A stretch of DNA of 64,000 nucleotides from Chelonoidis abingdonii (lineage: Eukaryota; Chordata; Testudines; Testudinidae): contig NC_133782.1 in the NCBI RefSeq assembly GCF_003597395.2, forward strand, positions 1,333,145-1,397,144, written 5' to 3'. How positions within the stretch are numbered: position 1 is the stretch's first letter; each line of letters starts with the position of its first letter. This document shows, one piece after another, positions 12,334 through 24,150 of the stretch. Under the pieces are notes generated by a model. That model worked only from the letters and a program-made list of their open reading frames with translations, did not search any database and was not told where the DNA came from. Position numbers and translations under genes: made by a program.

Positions 12334-14659
12334 GAAGCCCCAAGCTAGGGGAGTCTCCCAGGGATTGGGATTTTACACCAGTCGTTCACTAGGCTCTAGT
12401 CAGAACCCAATGGTCTTCTATGCACAGGAGCTGGGGCAGGGTTGGAAGTAGTCAGACCCCCTAGAAACTCACTCCCCTTTCAGACAGGCAGTAGGGTCGA
12501 ATACAACTGAGATAAGGGCCGGGGTGTTTTAGACCTCGTCACTGAGCAGAGTCCACACCACAGGAGGAGGGGCTGGGAGCTGCCACCTTAACAACAGTCA
12601 TGTTGGAAGGGTTTGCTTTGGCTTCTACAGCCATTGTGCACCCTTTGCTTTGGACCAGCCTGTGCCCCAAAGACGTGGATGTGGCAGGTGCAGCAGGGGC
12701 ACTAGCTGGTGATTAAGTGGTTAACTTCAGCTCAATTTTCCTCTCCTCTTGCAGAGGTGCCCTGGGAGGGCTAGAAGAGTGGCTGGGGTTGGGGCAGTTG
12801 AGTTCTGCATGGCAGGTTATAGGTGAAATCTCAAAGTCGTGGTCGGAGGGGGAGACAGAGACAGTTTGTGCTGCTGTGTTTTCAGCTTGTGTCCCTAGTA
12901 ATGGCCTCTGCCTGTTTGTGACTTGGGGGTTGCTTTGTGCATGGGGGGAGAGGTGGGCTGCTGAGATTAGATCCTCAAAACCACTGATTTGGGAGTGGCC
13001 CATTTACCCAGCAAAGGAGCCAGCCAAATCTCTGCAGACTCATTGCATCTGGGGTTCTGACCATGCCTATTCCGTTCGTTCTTCTTGCGACTGACCGTAA
13101 ACTCTCTTGCCAGTGCTGGGTTTTCAGAAAGGAGGATGCTGGTCCTTTAAGTTTCATCACAAATTAATTGGATACTTTTGAGCTCAGTCTCATGATTTCT
13201 TCTTTTTTTTTTTCCTCCAGCAATTTGGTCTGAGATTTCTTTCTTTCCCTCTATTATCCACTCTGATTAACTCAACTGCACCTGTCAGCTTTTATTCCAT
13301 GGAGCGGGGAGTAACTTGCAGAAACCTGTTAAAATGCATGAGTTTTATCACATTCACTCTTTCATGGCCAACCATGCTGAACTATAAGCAGGAACAGGAT
13401 GGAGCTGACAGGGAAAATGAAGCTGCTGCCTCCTACCCGAAGGCAGAGCCCTTTCTGGCTAGTAAATAATTCCCTGGCTTGCCAGGGGGTTCTAAGGAAG
13501 TCAGTTATAGCGACCTGGCCAAAGAGCTCAGTGCCCACTTAGGCACCTGTTGGAGAGGGCAGGTTTCCAAAAGTATTGAGCACTTCATTGCTCCCACTGA
13601 AAGCAATGGAGAATCCCGCTGGAATAGCTGACTTCTGCTTTCCCTGGCCTCTGGCATAGGATATGACTATTGTTCCTAGATGGAACTCAGCTGGGACATT
13701 GCATCTTTTAGGCCCCAAGGTGTCCCAGCCATGGGGGCAACATAACGTCCACTGGTGGCCTTGATCTGGGAAGGTCTCCACCCCATGTCTAAAACTGCCT
13801 GACCCCTTTGCCGGCAGTCTTGGCACAGTGACCAAGGAGGGAAGAAGTTGCCTTTCCTCCCTAAAAGTCAGGGCTCAGGGCTCAGGACTGTAGGGGGGCT
13901 AATGGGAAAGGAGCCAGCCCAGCTTTGCAGGCGAGCAGAGGGTTTTGTTTGTAGCTGATGCTCCCGGGCCAGCCAAGCCAACACCTGTCACCAGCGGTAA
14001 ATTCACTCTTACAGAGACAGCAGCAGGCCCAATAGGCTGGGCTGTGAACCTTGATACAGTCGTGCCAGCCTCTAGGCAGGCGTGATCTCTTGCAGATGGG
14101 GCTGGCATAGTTTGAGAGCAGTTCAGGGGAGGTCGGACACAGGAAATTAACTCCCTTCTCAGCCCCATGGAAGCTAGGCCCGGGGGATGTCCAGGGAAGG
14201 ACTGTATGGGGCTCAGTGCAGGAATGAATTCCCTTCTGCAGAACCTCTCCCATCTGTGTGAGTCCTGGGAAGTGGGACATCTGTATGGGGCACTGCGGCA
14301 CTGAGGTTGGGGTAAGTCCCCTGGGCCCTTGTGGGTCTGTTCCTGTGGGAACAGTGGTGGATGAGATCCGGTGGGGACTGACTGGGGGGGTGGCTGACGG
14401 GGTGAGGCTGGTGGCAGTGACAGGGGAGTCAGGCCAGCAGTCCCTGTCGACTGTTCTCAGGGTTCCCGGGAGGAGAGAGAGCTCAGGGTGGGTGCAGCAG
14501 AATGGAGCATGTTGGCTGTGGCCTAAGTGACTTCGAATTTTGGGTCCCAGTTGGAGAAATCCAAAGCAGCTTGCACTGGGCACAGGCAAACAGGCAAAAG
14601 GAGTGGCCACTTTCAAACATTTTGGCCTAAAAGTGCCCTCCAGTGAAAGGGCAAGTTAG
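12334..14659. other. Non-coding sequence, no gene recognised
   Basis: The longest open frame (13882-14616, - strand, 244 codons) lacks motifs or conserved composition and looks like chance in GC-rich DNA. A T tract lies at about 13201-13214. Confidence 0.5.
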
Positions 14660-14845
14660 CGAGGCGCAGGGGTCGAAGCAGGACTGGGAGGCAGGGCCCC
14701 TGTGTCCTAGTCCTGCCTGGCTACAGGTGCGCAAGCCACTTAGCTTCTCAGCCTGCTTGCTCCTCTCCCGAACAGGGGCACTAATGCCTGGTGGGAGCCT
14801 TCACTGACTCCTGTTTGCAAAGTGGTTTGAGATTCTCTGTGGAAG
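14660..14845 (+). mobile_element. MIR/CORE-SINE-like fragment
   Basis: The order 'ggcccctgtgtcctagtcct ... gccacttagcttctcagcct ... tgtttgcaaagtggtttgagattctc' matches the usual layout of MIR-like SINEs in reptiles. It is diverged and its ends are uncertain. Confidence 0.45.
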
Positions 14846-15084
14846 AGGGTGCAGCTGGATGGGATCAGGGGCTGGGTACGTGCACAGAGACCATCTTGCT
14901 GGAAACTTGCTTCTTCTCCACTGTGCAGCACTTCTTGCTCAGGAAAAATTGTTTATGTTGCTTTTGCCTGATCAGAAAAACATACTGAGAGCTCTTCTGA
15001 AGCAGACCCAGAGCTAGCGGGAGAGAGAGACTCTCCTCAGACCAGCCCCCCCGCCCCACTGCCACACTCCATCAAAACATTTCT

Positions 15085-15530
15085 TAGTTGCTGCAGATTT
15101 ACTGCTTTGCAAATGCTAATTTTACATTCCAATTATAACTTGTTCCCTTTTCGCATTGTAATAAACATGAACACATCCGGAAACATTACCGCACCCGGGA
15201 AAGAGCAAGATCTGACATCATTCAAAAGTGGCTTCAATCAGGCTGTTTTCCTAATGGTTTGTCATATCAGCCCACAACTCCCTGAAATCCCCCCTTTGCT
15301 CCCAACCCCCGAGGCATCATTTACATTTCTTAATAACCCCTCATTAATATTCATGATGTGGGGAGGGTAATAATGGCTGAGTGCACAGCACTAATTCAAT
15401 TTCAGTGAGCCTCCGAGTGTTTAGTTAATCACCGGGGGACCTGGGTTACTCAGTACAATTATTTATTCGGAATTAGATCTTGAGGCATCTGGATTGAAAA
15501 GTGAACTAGGAATAAAATTAAAAAGGGATT
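15085..15530. promoter_or_regulatory. Candidate conserved non-coding element (AT-rich, homeobox-type motifs)
   Basis: A roughly 450-bp AT-rich island lies in a GC-rich region. Many ATTA/TAAT cores are present, for example in ttgcaaatgctaattttaca, ctcattaatattcatgatgt and gtttagttaatcaccggggg. No repeat family or coding frame is recognised. It resembles developmental enhancers in texture; conservation is untested. Confidence 0.35.
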
Positions 15531-16800
15531 CTCCTCCTCTGTGTGTTCATCTCTTTGTGGCTCCCCCTGGGGCGTCTCCCTTGCCCCCTGCCAGCAGTGT
15601 GATGCACCGTGTGACAGCCGGGCTGAATAGAAAAACTCTTGGTTTTTTAGTGGCGCTTCTGTTGCACTGATGGGAAATCATCCTGATCGCGGTTTGTTTC
15701 TTTTTTCCTTTTAAGAAATTGTTCCAAAGCAGGGGCCATCTCTGAACCGCCAGCCTCTCTGTGTCGCATGGGACAGCCCCAGGCAGGAGCTGCCCTAGCA
15801 GTCCTGGCCCTCAGGGTCTGCTGCAGGGAAGGAAGCTGAGTGGTGGTTACTGCTCTAGCTTCGCTGCAGCAACCAGCCTTTGGCCCTGAAGTGGGTGAGG
15901 CTACCCTGGGAGTCAGGAGCCCAGGCATGAGCATGTGTGTGTCTGATCCTGGCGCCCAGGAACGGGGCTGTCTCTGAACCTCTAACCCACACAATTTCCT
16001 CTCTCATCTAGAGCTATGACTGGCTGGGAAATGCCTGTGTTCTCCTGTCCTGTTTCCATCCCCCCACCTCTCTCTGGCTCATTCTTATTAATAATGGATC
16101 CAGCTGCCTCCTCTTGTAATCCTCACAATCTGGCTCAGACATGGCTGAATCCCCTTCTCTGGCACATTCCTCCCAGTGGAAGGGGGTGGCTTTGAAAGCA
16201 CCCCCTCCACTCCGCCTACTTTGTGCTGACAGCTGCTTGGGGACTGGTGTTTACTGAGCCTGTCTCACGCCCTGGATTCTGTTGTCCCTTGATGGTAATT
16301 TTCCTTTTTTCTCCCTCTTTCCATTGCAAAAAAGCAGCTGCTGAGGGAAAAGGGGAATGAGGAATATCAGGAACTAGAGGCAGCGGATAGCTCCAAGGCT
16401 GCTACCAACACAAGTCCAATCTTTTGACCCTCTGCTCCCATGTCAGTCTAATCACTAGACGGCACTTCCTCTCCCCACATACAACAGCTGTATCTGCCAC
16501 TGCTCTAATGAGAGAGGCTGCGTACAACCAAAATGAAAGCGAGAAGTCGGCAGAGGGAGAGGAAATGATAAATAATTTATACGCAAAAGGGAACACAAAC
16601 CTCTGTCAAACACTCCTCACTTCCAGTGACTCTTCCTTGTGTCCCAGTGGAACAATTTACACAGAACACTTCCTGCTGGCAGTTTAATGGCTACACGGTA
16701 TCTCCTTGGGTGTGGTGCAATGCCCAGGCTTCCCCTGGGTTTTCAGGACTGTATTTGTTATTGCTGTTAACTCACTGTTGGTGTTATGGCACCAGCTAGA
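15531..16800. other. Non-coding sequence, nothing specific recognised
   Basis: Mixed-composition sequence with short, overlapping open frames on both strands. No exon, RNA gene or clear repeat is seen. Confidence 0.45.
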
Positions 16801-16805
16801 AACCC

Positions 16806-17040
16806 CAGCTGCGACTAGGGAGCACACTGTGCCAGGCGCTGCACGACCACCAGTGAGAGCCAGGCCCTGCCCTGAGGAGCTCACAATCTAAGCAGACAGC
16901 AGGTGGGAGGGGAGACAGAGGCCCAGAGAGGGGCAGTGACTTTCCCAAGGTCACATAGCAAGTCAGTGGCAGAGCCAGGAATAGAAGTCAGGTCTCTTGA
17001 CTCCCAGGCCAGGGCCCTCCCCAGAGTCATTGCTGCTCTC
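16806..17040 (-). mobile_element. MIR/CORE-SINE-like element, antisense
   Basis: It contains cagaggcccagagaggggca, gactttcccaaggtcacata and ggcagagccaggaatagaag, the reverse complement of the MIR core ('gtgaccttgggcaagtcact ... ctctgtgcctc'). It ends ttgactcccaggccagggcc. Typical old CORE-SINE. Confidence 0.65.
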
Positions 17041-17460
17041 TTCCAGTGCAAGCCCTGCTAGGACTCGGTGGCCAAGGTATCGCTGCATGTGCTGACCTAG
17101 ATTGTCTTCTGCTCTAGAGGAATAACAGAGTCCCTAGAATGTAGGGGAGGGGAGGAAGCGACATCTGACAGTGGGTAGGTGACAGAGAGACTCAAAGGTA
17201 TCTCGGCGCTGATCGACAGCAGCGTGCAGACAGCCCAGTGGTGCAGCTTTGTTCTGAACTGTTTGGACTTGGTAGCATATTACACTCACTTAGCACAGGG
17301 TGAGTGACAACGTGAGGGGCGGGGCAGGGAGAATCAGTCCCGTGTATCTGTTGCAGAAGCTGCATTTCTGCACCGTCTCCGGGAGGAGCCTGCGCTGTCC
17401 CAGTGCTGCTGGAGGAAGCAACAAAAGCTCTTGTTAGGGTTAGTGCAAAAACCAGAACAA

Positions 17461-17590
17461 AGGGTGTGTCTACACTGTAGTTCAACACCCGCGGCTGGCC
17501 TGTGCCAGCTGACTGGGGCTTTCTGGGCTGTTCAATTGCAGTGTGAACCTTCAGGCTCTGCTTGCAGCCCAGGCTCTAGGACCCTGCGAG
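17461..17590 (+). mobile_element. Half of a palindromic 'TCTACACTG' element
   Basis: It begins agggtgtgtctacactgtag and contains ggctggcctgtgccagctga and gctgttcaattgcagtgtga, matching the left half of the element at 30770-31030. The right inverted half is missing. Confidence 0.6.
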
Positions 17591-18772
17591 GTCTCATTCA
17601 GTCCTCAGCTTGTCTCCTGTAGTGCTGAAGTGAGGGGAGAGGAGTGTCCCTAGGGGAGTCTTTTGGACCAGATGTTTAAAGGCAGAGCGCAGCAAAAGCC
17701 AACCACACTTTTGCCAAGCTGTGAAAGGCGCCAAGCCTGCAGCCGCTACACTGAATGGTCTGGTGTGTGTTTATAGGTACCATGATGAAGCCTTTCCCCT
17801 TCACTTCTGGCTCCCAGAGCAGCAGCTTTGACACTCCTGATGTGTTGTCAGAGGCCCTGCTCAGCTGATTGCTTATAATATCTGAGATGATGGAAACATG
17901 GATGCAACAGCTGAGAGGCTAGGCTGGAGATGCTTGTCATAACTTTATCTGTGGGAAGCAAGCTCTTGTCGGCTGAGTGATGGACGACCAAATGCCGGGG
18001 CTGAATGCATGTCCCAGATCGACTTCGTTCGCTTGCTGATCTACATTGCAGGTGAAAAATGAGTTTCTGGGAAGATCCATGTGGTGGAGGGAGGAGATTC
18101 CAGGGAAGTAATGCGAGTCGCCAGCACCTTTCGGTGTTTTCTTGGTAGCTGTGGGATGTCCTAACGTAAATAAGTGACATTCAGTGGTGGAATAGGCGGA
18201 ACAGCCGTTGCATGTTGGGGCTCTTCTCACCCCCACACGGCTCACTGTCTCACGAAGGCTGCAATCTTTGGGTGCAGTCCCAGCCCCACTGAAATCATGG
18301 CAAAACTCCCATTGCCTTCCGGAGGGGCCACCATGTCACCCCTCGAGTCTTCATCTCTGCAGACTTGCCTGTAAACTTGCACAAGGAAAGCAAGTGAGGG
18401 GTGGCTCAGCCTAGTCCCTGGCCGGCAGGGTGTGTGTCTGCTATGCAAAATTTCTGGCACCGTTTGACACTATTCCTGCTCTCTGGCAAGAGAAGAGCCA
18501 GCGCTGGACTGGAAGGCAGGTCCCTTCCACAGCTGAGCAGTTCTGAGCTTGCCACGCGCCTGCTCGCAGGCTCTGTCTGGTCTATGCTGCTGCTGTAACA
18601 GCAGTGCTGTTTAGTCCCTCACCTCCAAGAGAACTAATCCTAGTTCCTTTCATTCCTTCCCCATGGAAGACCTGGTGCCTTAATGGCAGGAGGCGTTTTT
18701 CATCCCTTTGGCTCTGGTTCTTGGCCTGTTTGTGTGCCCATGACTCTGCTGTTTAGCTGCTGGTGACAAATC
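17591..18772. other. Non-coding sequence, nothing specific recognised
   Basis: No supported exon. Open frames overlap on opposite strands and lack motifs. Confidence 0.45.
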
Positions 18773-18775
18773 AAA

Positions 18776-18848
18776 GCCCTTATCCTGCAAGCTGCTCTGC
18801 ATGGGCATGGAGTTCTGCCTGTGGGGAGCCGCTTGCAGGATCAGGGCC
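18776..18848. mobile_element. Short palindromic element (MITE-like)
   Basis: The left end gcccttatcctgcaagc is the inverse of the right end gcttgcaggatcagggc, with about 40 bp between. The same end motif ('atcctgca') flanks 56836-56963. Confidence 0.6.
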
Positions 18849-18929
18849 TAAGTCACTGGGGCTGGTACCAGGGTGGGAGGTGTATGAAGCTGAGTCCCTG
18901 AGGAGACTTGGCATTTCCCTTTGTCTGGG

Positions 18930-19319
18930 TGTGATGGAGTAGGGACTGTCTGTGTGGGGAACGGGAAAGCAGGGGAGGACTTTAGGTGATGGACAGGTGC
19001 TCAGGCTGTAACCCGACCCGGCAGGGGGGAGGGGGGGCACCTGGGCGGAGGGGAAGAAAACAAAGGGGGCGGCCGGCGGGAGGAAAGGCAGGTCAGTTTG
19101 GGTTTGGGGCTGTGGGCGGAATTCAGGGGATCCTAGCTGGGATCCAAGCACCCTGAACCCCCAGAAGGACTCAGTGGAGGGGTCCTAACTGTGCCTGCAA
19201 GCTCTGCTGTAACCTGTGTTCCTGTTGTCCAATAAACCTTCTGTTTTACTGGCAGGATAAAAGTCACTGTGGGTCCCAGGAAGAGGGGTGCAGGGCTGGA
19301 ACCCCGAGACTCTGTAACA
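18930..19319 (+). mobile_element. Solo LTR, 390 bp, with 5-bp target-site duplication
   Basis: It begins TGTGATGG and ends CTGTAACA. It is flanked by perfect 5-bp direct repeats CTGGG at 18925-18929 and 19320-19324. A polyadenylation signal AATAAA at 19231-19236 sets the + orientation. There is no internal retroviral or Gypsy coding sequence, so this is a solo LTR left by recombination. I recognise the phrase ccaataaaccttctgtttta as common in turtle genomes. Confidence 0.88.
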
Positions 19320-19466
19320 CTGGGGAAGCAGCTTCTTTCTGCAAGCAAACCACACACCGTGCATCCCCCACTGAGAGACATTAGGCTATGCAGAGAGCTT
19401 CTGACTCGCTGCGTTTTCAGGGGTAGACAGCAGAGGCCCTGCTCCCCCAAGCCTTTAGTTGAATTG

Positions 19467-19650
19467 TACTTGGTACTTCTACCATGCCTTTCAGCCGAGG
19501 ATTTCAAAGTGCTTCTGTACAGGTGGGTGCATAGCATTATCTCCATGCCCAAGGCCACACAGCAAACCAGTGAGAGGCAGGAATAGAACCAGGTCTCCTG
19601 GCTCCCAGTCCTCTGGTCTAACTACTAGACATCCTGCCTTTCTTCTGGCA
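19467..19650 (-). mobile_element. MIR/CORE-SINE-like element, antisense
   Basis: It contains cccaaggccacacagcaaac, gaggcaggaatagaaccagg and tctggtctaactactagaca, the reverse complement of a MIR-type core and head region. Confidence 0.6.
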
Positions 19651-20360
19651 GCTGACCTACTTGTTACAGAAGTGGGGCCAATATAATTTCTGGAGTAACC
19701 CCATTGTCTTTAGGGGATTTGTACCAAGGATGGATTGGTCCATGGTTGTGCTCCTTTGGAAGCTCTCAGTCATGAGCCTGGGAATCAACACTCCTTCCCT
19801 TGAGCATGAAATATGCTTCTACTTCTCAGTGCATTTGGCCTCCCCCTTCTGGTATCCAGACCAGGCTCCCGTTCAGAACCCAGGACCAAGGGCACATTGC
19901 TCTCCTCCAGCCCTACATTCCCCTGGCATTTCTTCTTCCTCAGTTTTGTTTCTGTATTTGTTTTTAATTTGATATTTTGTTCCCATGTGCCAGCTCCTTT
20001 TATTGGATAAAAACACTGCGTTATTGAATCCTGCCCTGCGGCAGCTTGGACAGAATTCAGTTTTGCAGACAGCAATAAGGTTGTTTTTGAGCCTTATGAG
20101 GCCAGGCAGAGTGTGAGATGGGAACATGGCCAAGAGAGGCTCTAGTAGCTGACGATAGTTGCTTCACCGACACTTGCATTGTCCTATGCTTGTTTCACCC
20201 TCTGCCTTTCCATTCTTCCCAGCACACTTCAGAGACCTTAGTATTAGGGAACCAATGGCAAGCAAGCCCCCTGGTTATTTTGAAAAGCGGGTGGGAGAGA
20301 AGCAGAATCTCTCGGAGACAGAGGGTCTACAAACAGGTGGGGTTTGGGCCCCCCAAAAAG
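19651..20360. other. Non-coding sequence, nothing specific recognised
   Basis: Short open frames only; no exon or repeat family was recognised. Confidence 0.4.
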
Positions 20361-20364
20361 CCTG

Positions 20365-20660
20365 GGTCCTAATCCAGTCTCTGAGACTGACTCCTGCTGT
20401 GGCCTCTCTTTCCTTCCTGTTTCCCAATCTGTAACATCAGAATGATGCAACTTACCCACCTTTTTCTCAGTGGTTTCTGCCAGGATGAAACAGTTTGTGT
20501 CTGGAGTACTTGGGAGCTGGCAAGCGCTGTCTAAATGCAAACTATTAGCAGAGCTGCCATTTGCAGTTTATGAATTAGTAACAACCTCTCTCTGCCTCAC
20601 TTTCCCCATCTGCAAGATGGGCATAGGAAGGCTCTGAGTGTGCAAAGATCTACCCATGTG
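20365..20660 (+). mobile_element. MIR/CORE-SINE-like elements, sense
   Basis: Two partial copies are present: gtcctaatccagtctctgag through cccaatctgtaacatcag, and ctctgcctcactttccccat with ctgcaagatgggcatagg. Both match the sense MIR core ('cctcagtttccccatctgtaaaatggg'). Confidence 0.5.
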
Positions 20661-21740
20661 CTGGGCTTCACACACTTCCCCTTAATGTCCAAGCGTGTAA
20701 GTCTCTGCAGGATATGGGTCAACACTTTAAATCCCACAGCCCCTCTGTAAGGTAATCTCTGTGTGTAAACCACGGTGAGATCTCTGGGTGAACTACATGC
20801 CCAAAGTATTATTACACAGGGAAAGGAAAAACATCATTTTAGGCAGATATTATCATTCAACAGGAACAAACACAACAAAAGGGGACACAAGGGAAGTCAG
20901 AGCAACAAAACATAATGTCACTTTGAATACAAAAGTGAATGTTGTCTGAGGTTCCTATGGATGCCAGGTTTATGCTCCTGTCTGTACACTGAGGGTTGGC
21001 TCTTACCTCTTTATGTACTTTATTTATTTTGCAACTCTGTCTTATTTGTTAGCATCACTTGTCAAGCTTTCCAATAACTGTATCATGCTCACAAGTATAT
21101 GTCAATACTCACAGAATGACTGTGTTATGTCTTCACAGCTGGAGAATATCTGAATACCCAATAAAAGAAAGGTAAAGGATCCAATAATTATCCTTTACTA
21201 GTCTCTTCTTTAGAGTGCAGATTTGTTGAGTTAATTTTGTCGTGACTGCTGTCTCCTAGACTTTATTGAAACAACAGGGATGGTAGGGGCTTCTTTCTTA
21301 GAAAATGTTATATATATTTTTAATTTCATGACTGTCCTTAGAGTAGACAGCTGCTGAGATAACTGCAATAGCTGCTATCGTTATGCTACACGCATTTTTA
21401 CCTCAAAGCTGATTTTTAAAGAACAGCTAAAATATATTTGATCAGATTTTGGACAGTTGGCTCTCTGTTTTCATCATTCCTTTTTTTAAAAGTCAACAAA
21501 TGCTGCTAGTCATTGCTTCATATTCAACTGAAAAGCAAAACTGACTGTCATGACCTCGGTAACCAGTGGGATTTGACACATCTCCTCCATGCAGATGTTG
21601 ATCTGTTTTCTGCACAAGGATGGTAGCTCTGCAGCAGACTTGTTGGGCACCCTCAGGCAAGTCTGTGAAGGCCTGATTGTCGCCAGAGCTACATCTCCAG
21701 TCTTTTTTGAATTCAGGTGGAGGGGGGATGCGCAGCACTT
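20661..21740. other. AT-rich non-coding sequence, nothing specific recognised
   Basis: There is a poorly coding AT-rich stretch from about 20800 to 21500. No exon or clear repeat family is seen. Confidence 0.4.
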
Positions 21741-22300
21741 CTGACAATCAGGGGTGCTGGATTCACAAAAAGATTTAGATGCCTAAATCCAACATTGGAC
21801 ACCACTGATCCTCACAAAACCACGGCTTGGCTGCCACCCAACTCCACTGCTGAGCCCTTGCAAAGTCACCTAAGTCCTGAGGTCACTGAGATACTCAGCA
21901 CCCCAGCTCAGGCCTAAACCCTGGCCGGATTCTCACATTGGGCATTCCTCTCCCTCTCTTCTCTGATCTGATAGCATTGCTCAGAATACGCCTAACCTGT
22001 GCAAAAGGCAGCTGGGGGTAAGCCATCTCAGACATTTTCTTGGGAGGAGGGAATTCAATTCCTACTCTAACTGAGGCAGGCTGAGGAATCAAACCTGGTT
22101 CTTCACCATCCCAGGAAGTGTCCTGACCACGACTACTGGCAAGGCTGGTGAAGACCTTATGCAATCTGTCCTGCTAAAGTGTTGGATAAATAACTAAATA
22201 TTCATTGGAGCTGGGACTCGAGCCCAAGTCTCCCCTGTGAATACCCAGATCATTGGGCTATAGAGTGTCTATCTCTCACCCCTCCCTTCTCTCTCAATCA
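21741..22300. mobile_element. Probable interspersed repeat, unclassified
   Basis: The phrase gattcacaaaaagatttaga with tgcctaaatcc, and later gggactcgagcccaagtctc with cagatcattgggctatagag, resemble widespread reptile repeats, the second like a tRNA-SINE head. Boundaries and class are uncertain. Confidence 0.35.
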
Positions 22301-22393
22301 GTGTTTAATTCTTTACACAAAATGGACCAGATTCAATAGGCAATCTTGTGGGAGACCCAATGGGCTGGTGGTCAGGGCACTCCCTTGGGCTGT

Positions 22394-22625
22394 AAGGGTG
22401 TGTACACTGGATTAAAAACTTGTGGCTGGCCCATGCCAGCTAAGGTTAAGGGGCTGTTTAATGCAGTGTACCTGTGCAGGCTTGTGTTCAAGCTGGGGCT
22501 CCAGCCAGGATGCTGCAGCCAGAAGGTCTACGCCACAGTTAAACAGCCCCTTAGCCTGAGCCCTGTGAATGCGAGTCAGCTGGCATGGGCCATCCTGGGT
22601 GTCTAACTGCAGTGAAAACATACCT
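22394..22625 (+). mobile_element. Palindromic 'TCTACACTG' element, diverged copy
   Basis: The left half (ggctggcccatgccagctaa, aaggggctgtttaatgcagt) is mirrored by the right half (ttaaacagccccttagcctg, gtcagctggcatgggccatc). Same family as 17461-17590 and 30770-31030. Confidence 0.7.
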
Positions 22626-23169
22626 AAGAGACCCGAGTTCAAATCTCCACCAAATCAGGCAGAACAAGTGTCCCAGATTCCTTGGAAAGTTCCTTGACCA
22701 TTGTCTATTGGCTCCCTGCACAGGAATGGGCTGACTCCAGGAGAGGGTTTGTGGCTGGGAATCCCGATGCCCCTGTGAACATGGGCCCTAGGGCTGGCGC
22801 TTGGCCCTGCATTTCACCCTGGCTGGCTTTGGCAGCTCTCCATGCAGCTTGCTGGTGTCCATGAATCTGTTTCTTAGGTGTCCACCTCTTCCCCCGCCTA
22901 GCAGGGGGAGCCTGGGTGCCTTCCTCAGGGCTAAGAGTGCCACAGGGCTGCTGGGTGGCTGGCAGCGAGCCGCTGCAGTACTGAAATCCCTGTGAGAATC
23001 TAGTCCTAGGCCCCCGCCCTGGCTCTGCCCCCTCTGTCCAACAGGGCTGCGCCGCCTGTGCTCGGGCAATCAGGGAGCCCAGCGAGCACCAGGCAGAAGC
23101 TGAATCAGAAATGGCTCAGGGACCAGGCTCCATTATTAGCATGTGTTGTGGGGAGGGGTGCAAAGAGCT
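22626..23169. other. Non-coding sequence, nothing specific recognised
   Basis: GC-rich sequence leading into the C-rich island. No exon or repeat was recognised. Confidence 0.4.
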
Positions 23170-23850
23170 AGCTCTTGTGGCCCCCCTCCCCCCAGACAGG
23201 GCAGGGCAAAGCAGGACGCTGCTAACACAGCACAGCCCCACCTGCCCCCTTCTGCCCACCACGGCCCCGCCCAGTTGCCCCCTCTGCCCAAGCACAGCCC
23301 CGCCCCATGTGCCCCACCCGCCCGTACTGCCAGCACGGCCCCGCCGCCCACTTCCGCCCCTCTGCCCCAGCATGGCCCTCCCCAGTGCCCATGCCACACA
23401 GTGCCCCCGCCCCCCTCTCAGGCCCATGACCGCCCACTTGGCCCGCCCGCCCTCCCGTCTGCCACATGGCCTCGCCCCGGCCCCACCGCTCCCCTCCCAG
23501 CCATGGCCGCACCCCAGTGCCCCACCTGCCCCCTTGCCGCTGCCGCCCATGGCACCTCCCTGTGCCCCATGGCCGTCCACCTTGCCCAGCACAGTCTGAC
23601 CAGTGCCACCGCCCCTCTGCAGCACAGCCCGCCCCATGCCCCACGCCCCCTCTGCCCAGACGGCCCCGCCCCACTGCCCCCTCTGCCCGCATGCGCCTCG
23701 TGCCCCAGTGCCCACCCGCCCCCTCTGCCCAGCACGGCCCCCACCCTGCCCCCTCTGCCAGCATGGCCGCACCCCAGTGCCCACCTGTTCTCTTCCTTCT
23801 GGCCACAGCGATTGCCGCACCCCAGTGTGCCTGAAACACTAGCGGCTCCA
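23170..23850. repeat. C-rich degenerate tandem repeat (minisatellite-like)
   Basis: Recurring variants of ccccctctgcccagcacggc and cccgccccactgcccc, with spacing of roughly 30-45 bp, fill about 680 bp. The + strand is overwhelmingly C-rich with few A or T, so most stop codons are absent by composition. This explains the long open frames on both strands (23143-24186 + and 23222-24250 -). The G-rich strand has many G runs and could form G-quadruplexes. Confidence 0.75.
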
Positions 23851-23856
23851 GGGGCC

Positions 23857-24150
23857 GGCTGCCGAGCGCCGCCTCCGGCCGAACAGGGCTGCAGCTGCTG
23901 GAGCCGCGCGGGTGGGCGTGAAGGGTTATCACGGGAGGCCGGAGGGTGGCCTGTGCTTTTGGCTCCTTCCCCCAGCAGCAGCAGCAGCAGCAGCAGCATC
24001 CTCGGCTGCCGAGCGCCGCCTCCGGCCGAACAGGGCTGCAGCTGCTGGAGCCGCGCGGGTGGGCGTGAAGGGTTATCACGGGAGGCCGGAGGGTGGCCTG
24101 TGCTTTTGGCTCCTTCCCCCAGCAGCAGCAGCAGCAGCAGCAGCATCCTC
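23857..24150 (+). repeat. Exact 147-bp tandem duplication with (AGC)8 in each copy
   Basis: The unit at 23857-24003 is repeated without any difference at 24004-24150. Each unit starts ggctgccgagcgccgcctcc, has the GC-rich middle gctgctggagccgcgcgggt, and ends with eight AGC triplets then atcctc. The unit is 49 codons long, so open frames on both strands pass through both copies. The sequence is CpG-rich. Confidence 0.95.

Noticed and set aside
13882..14616. 244-codon open frame on the - strand
   Set aside because: No motif, no family resemblance, and an overlapping frame on the other strand; chance in GC-rich DNA.
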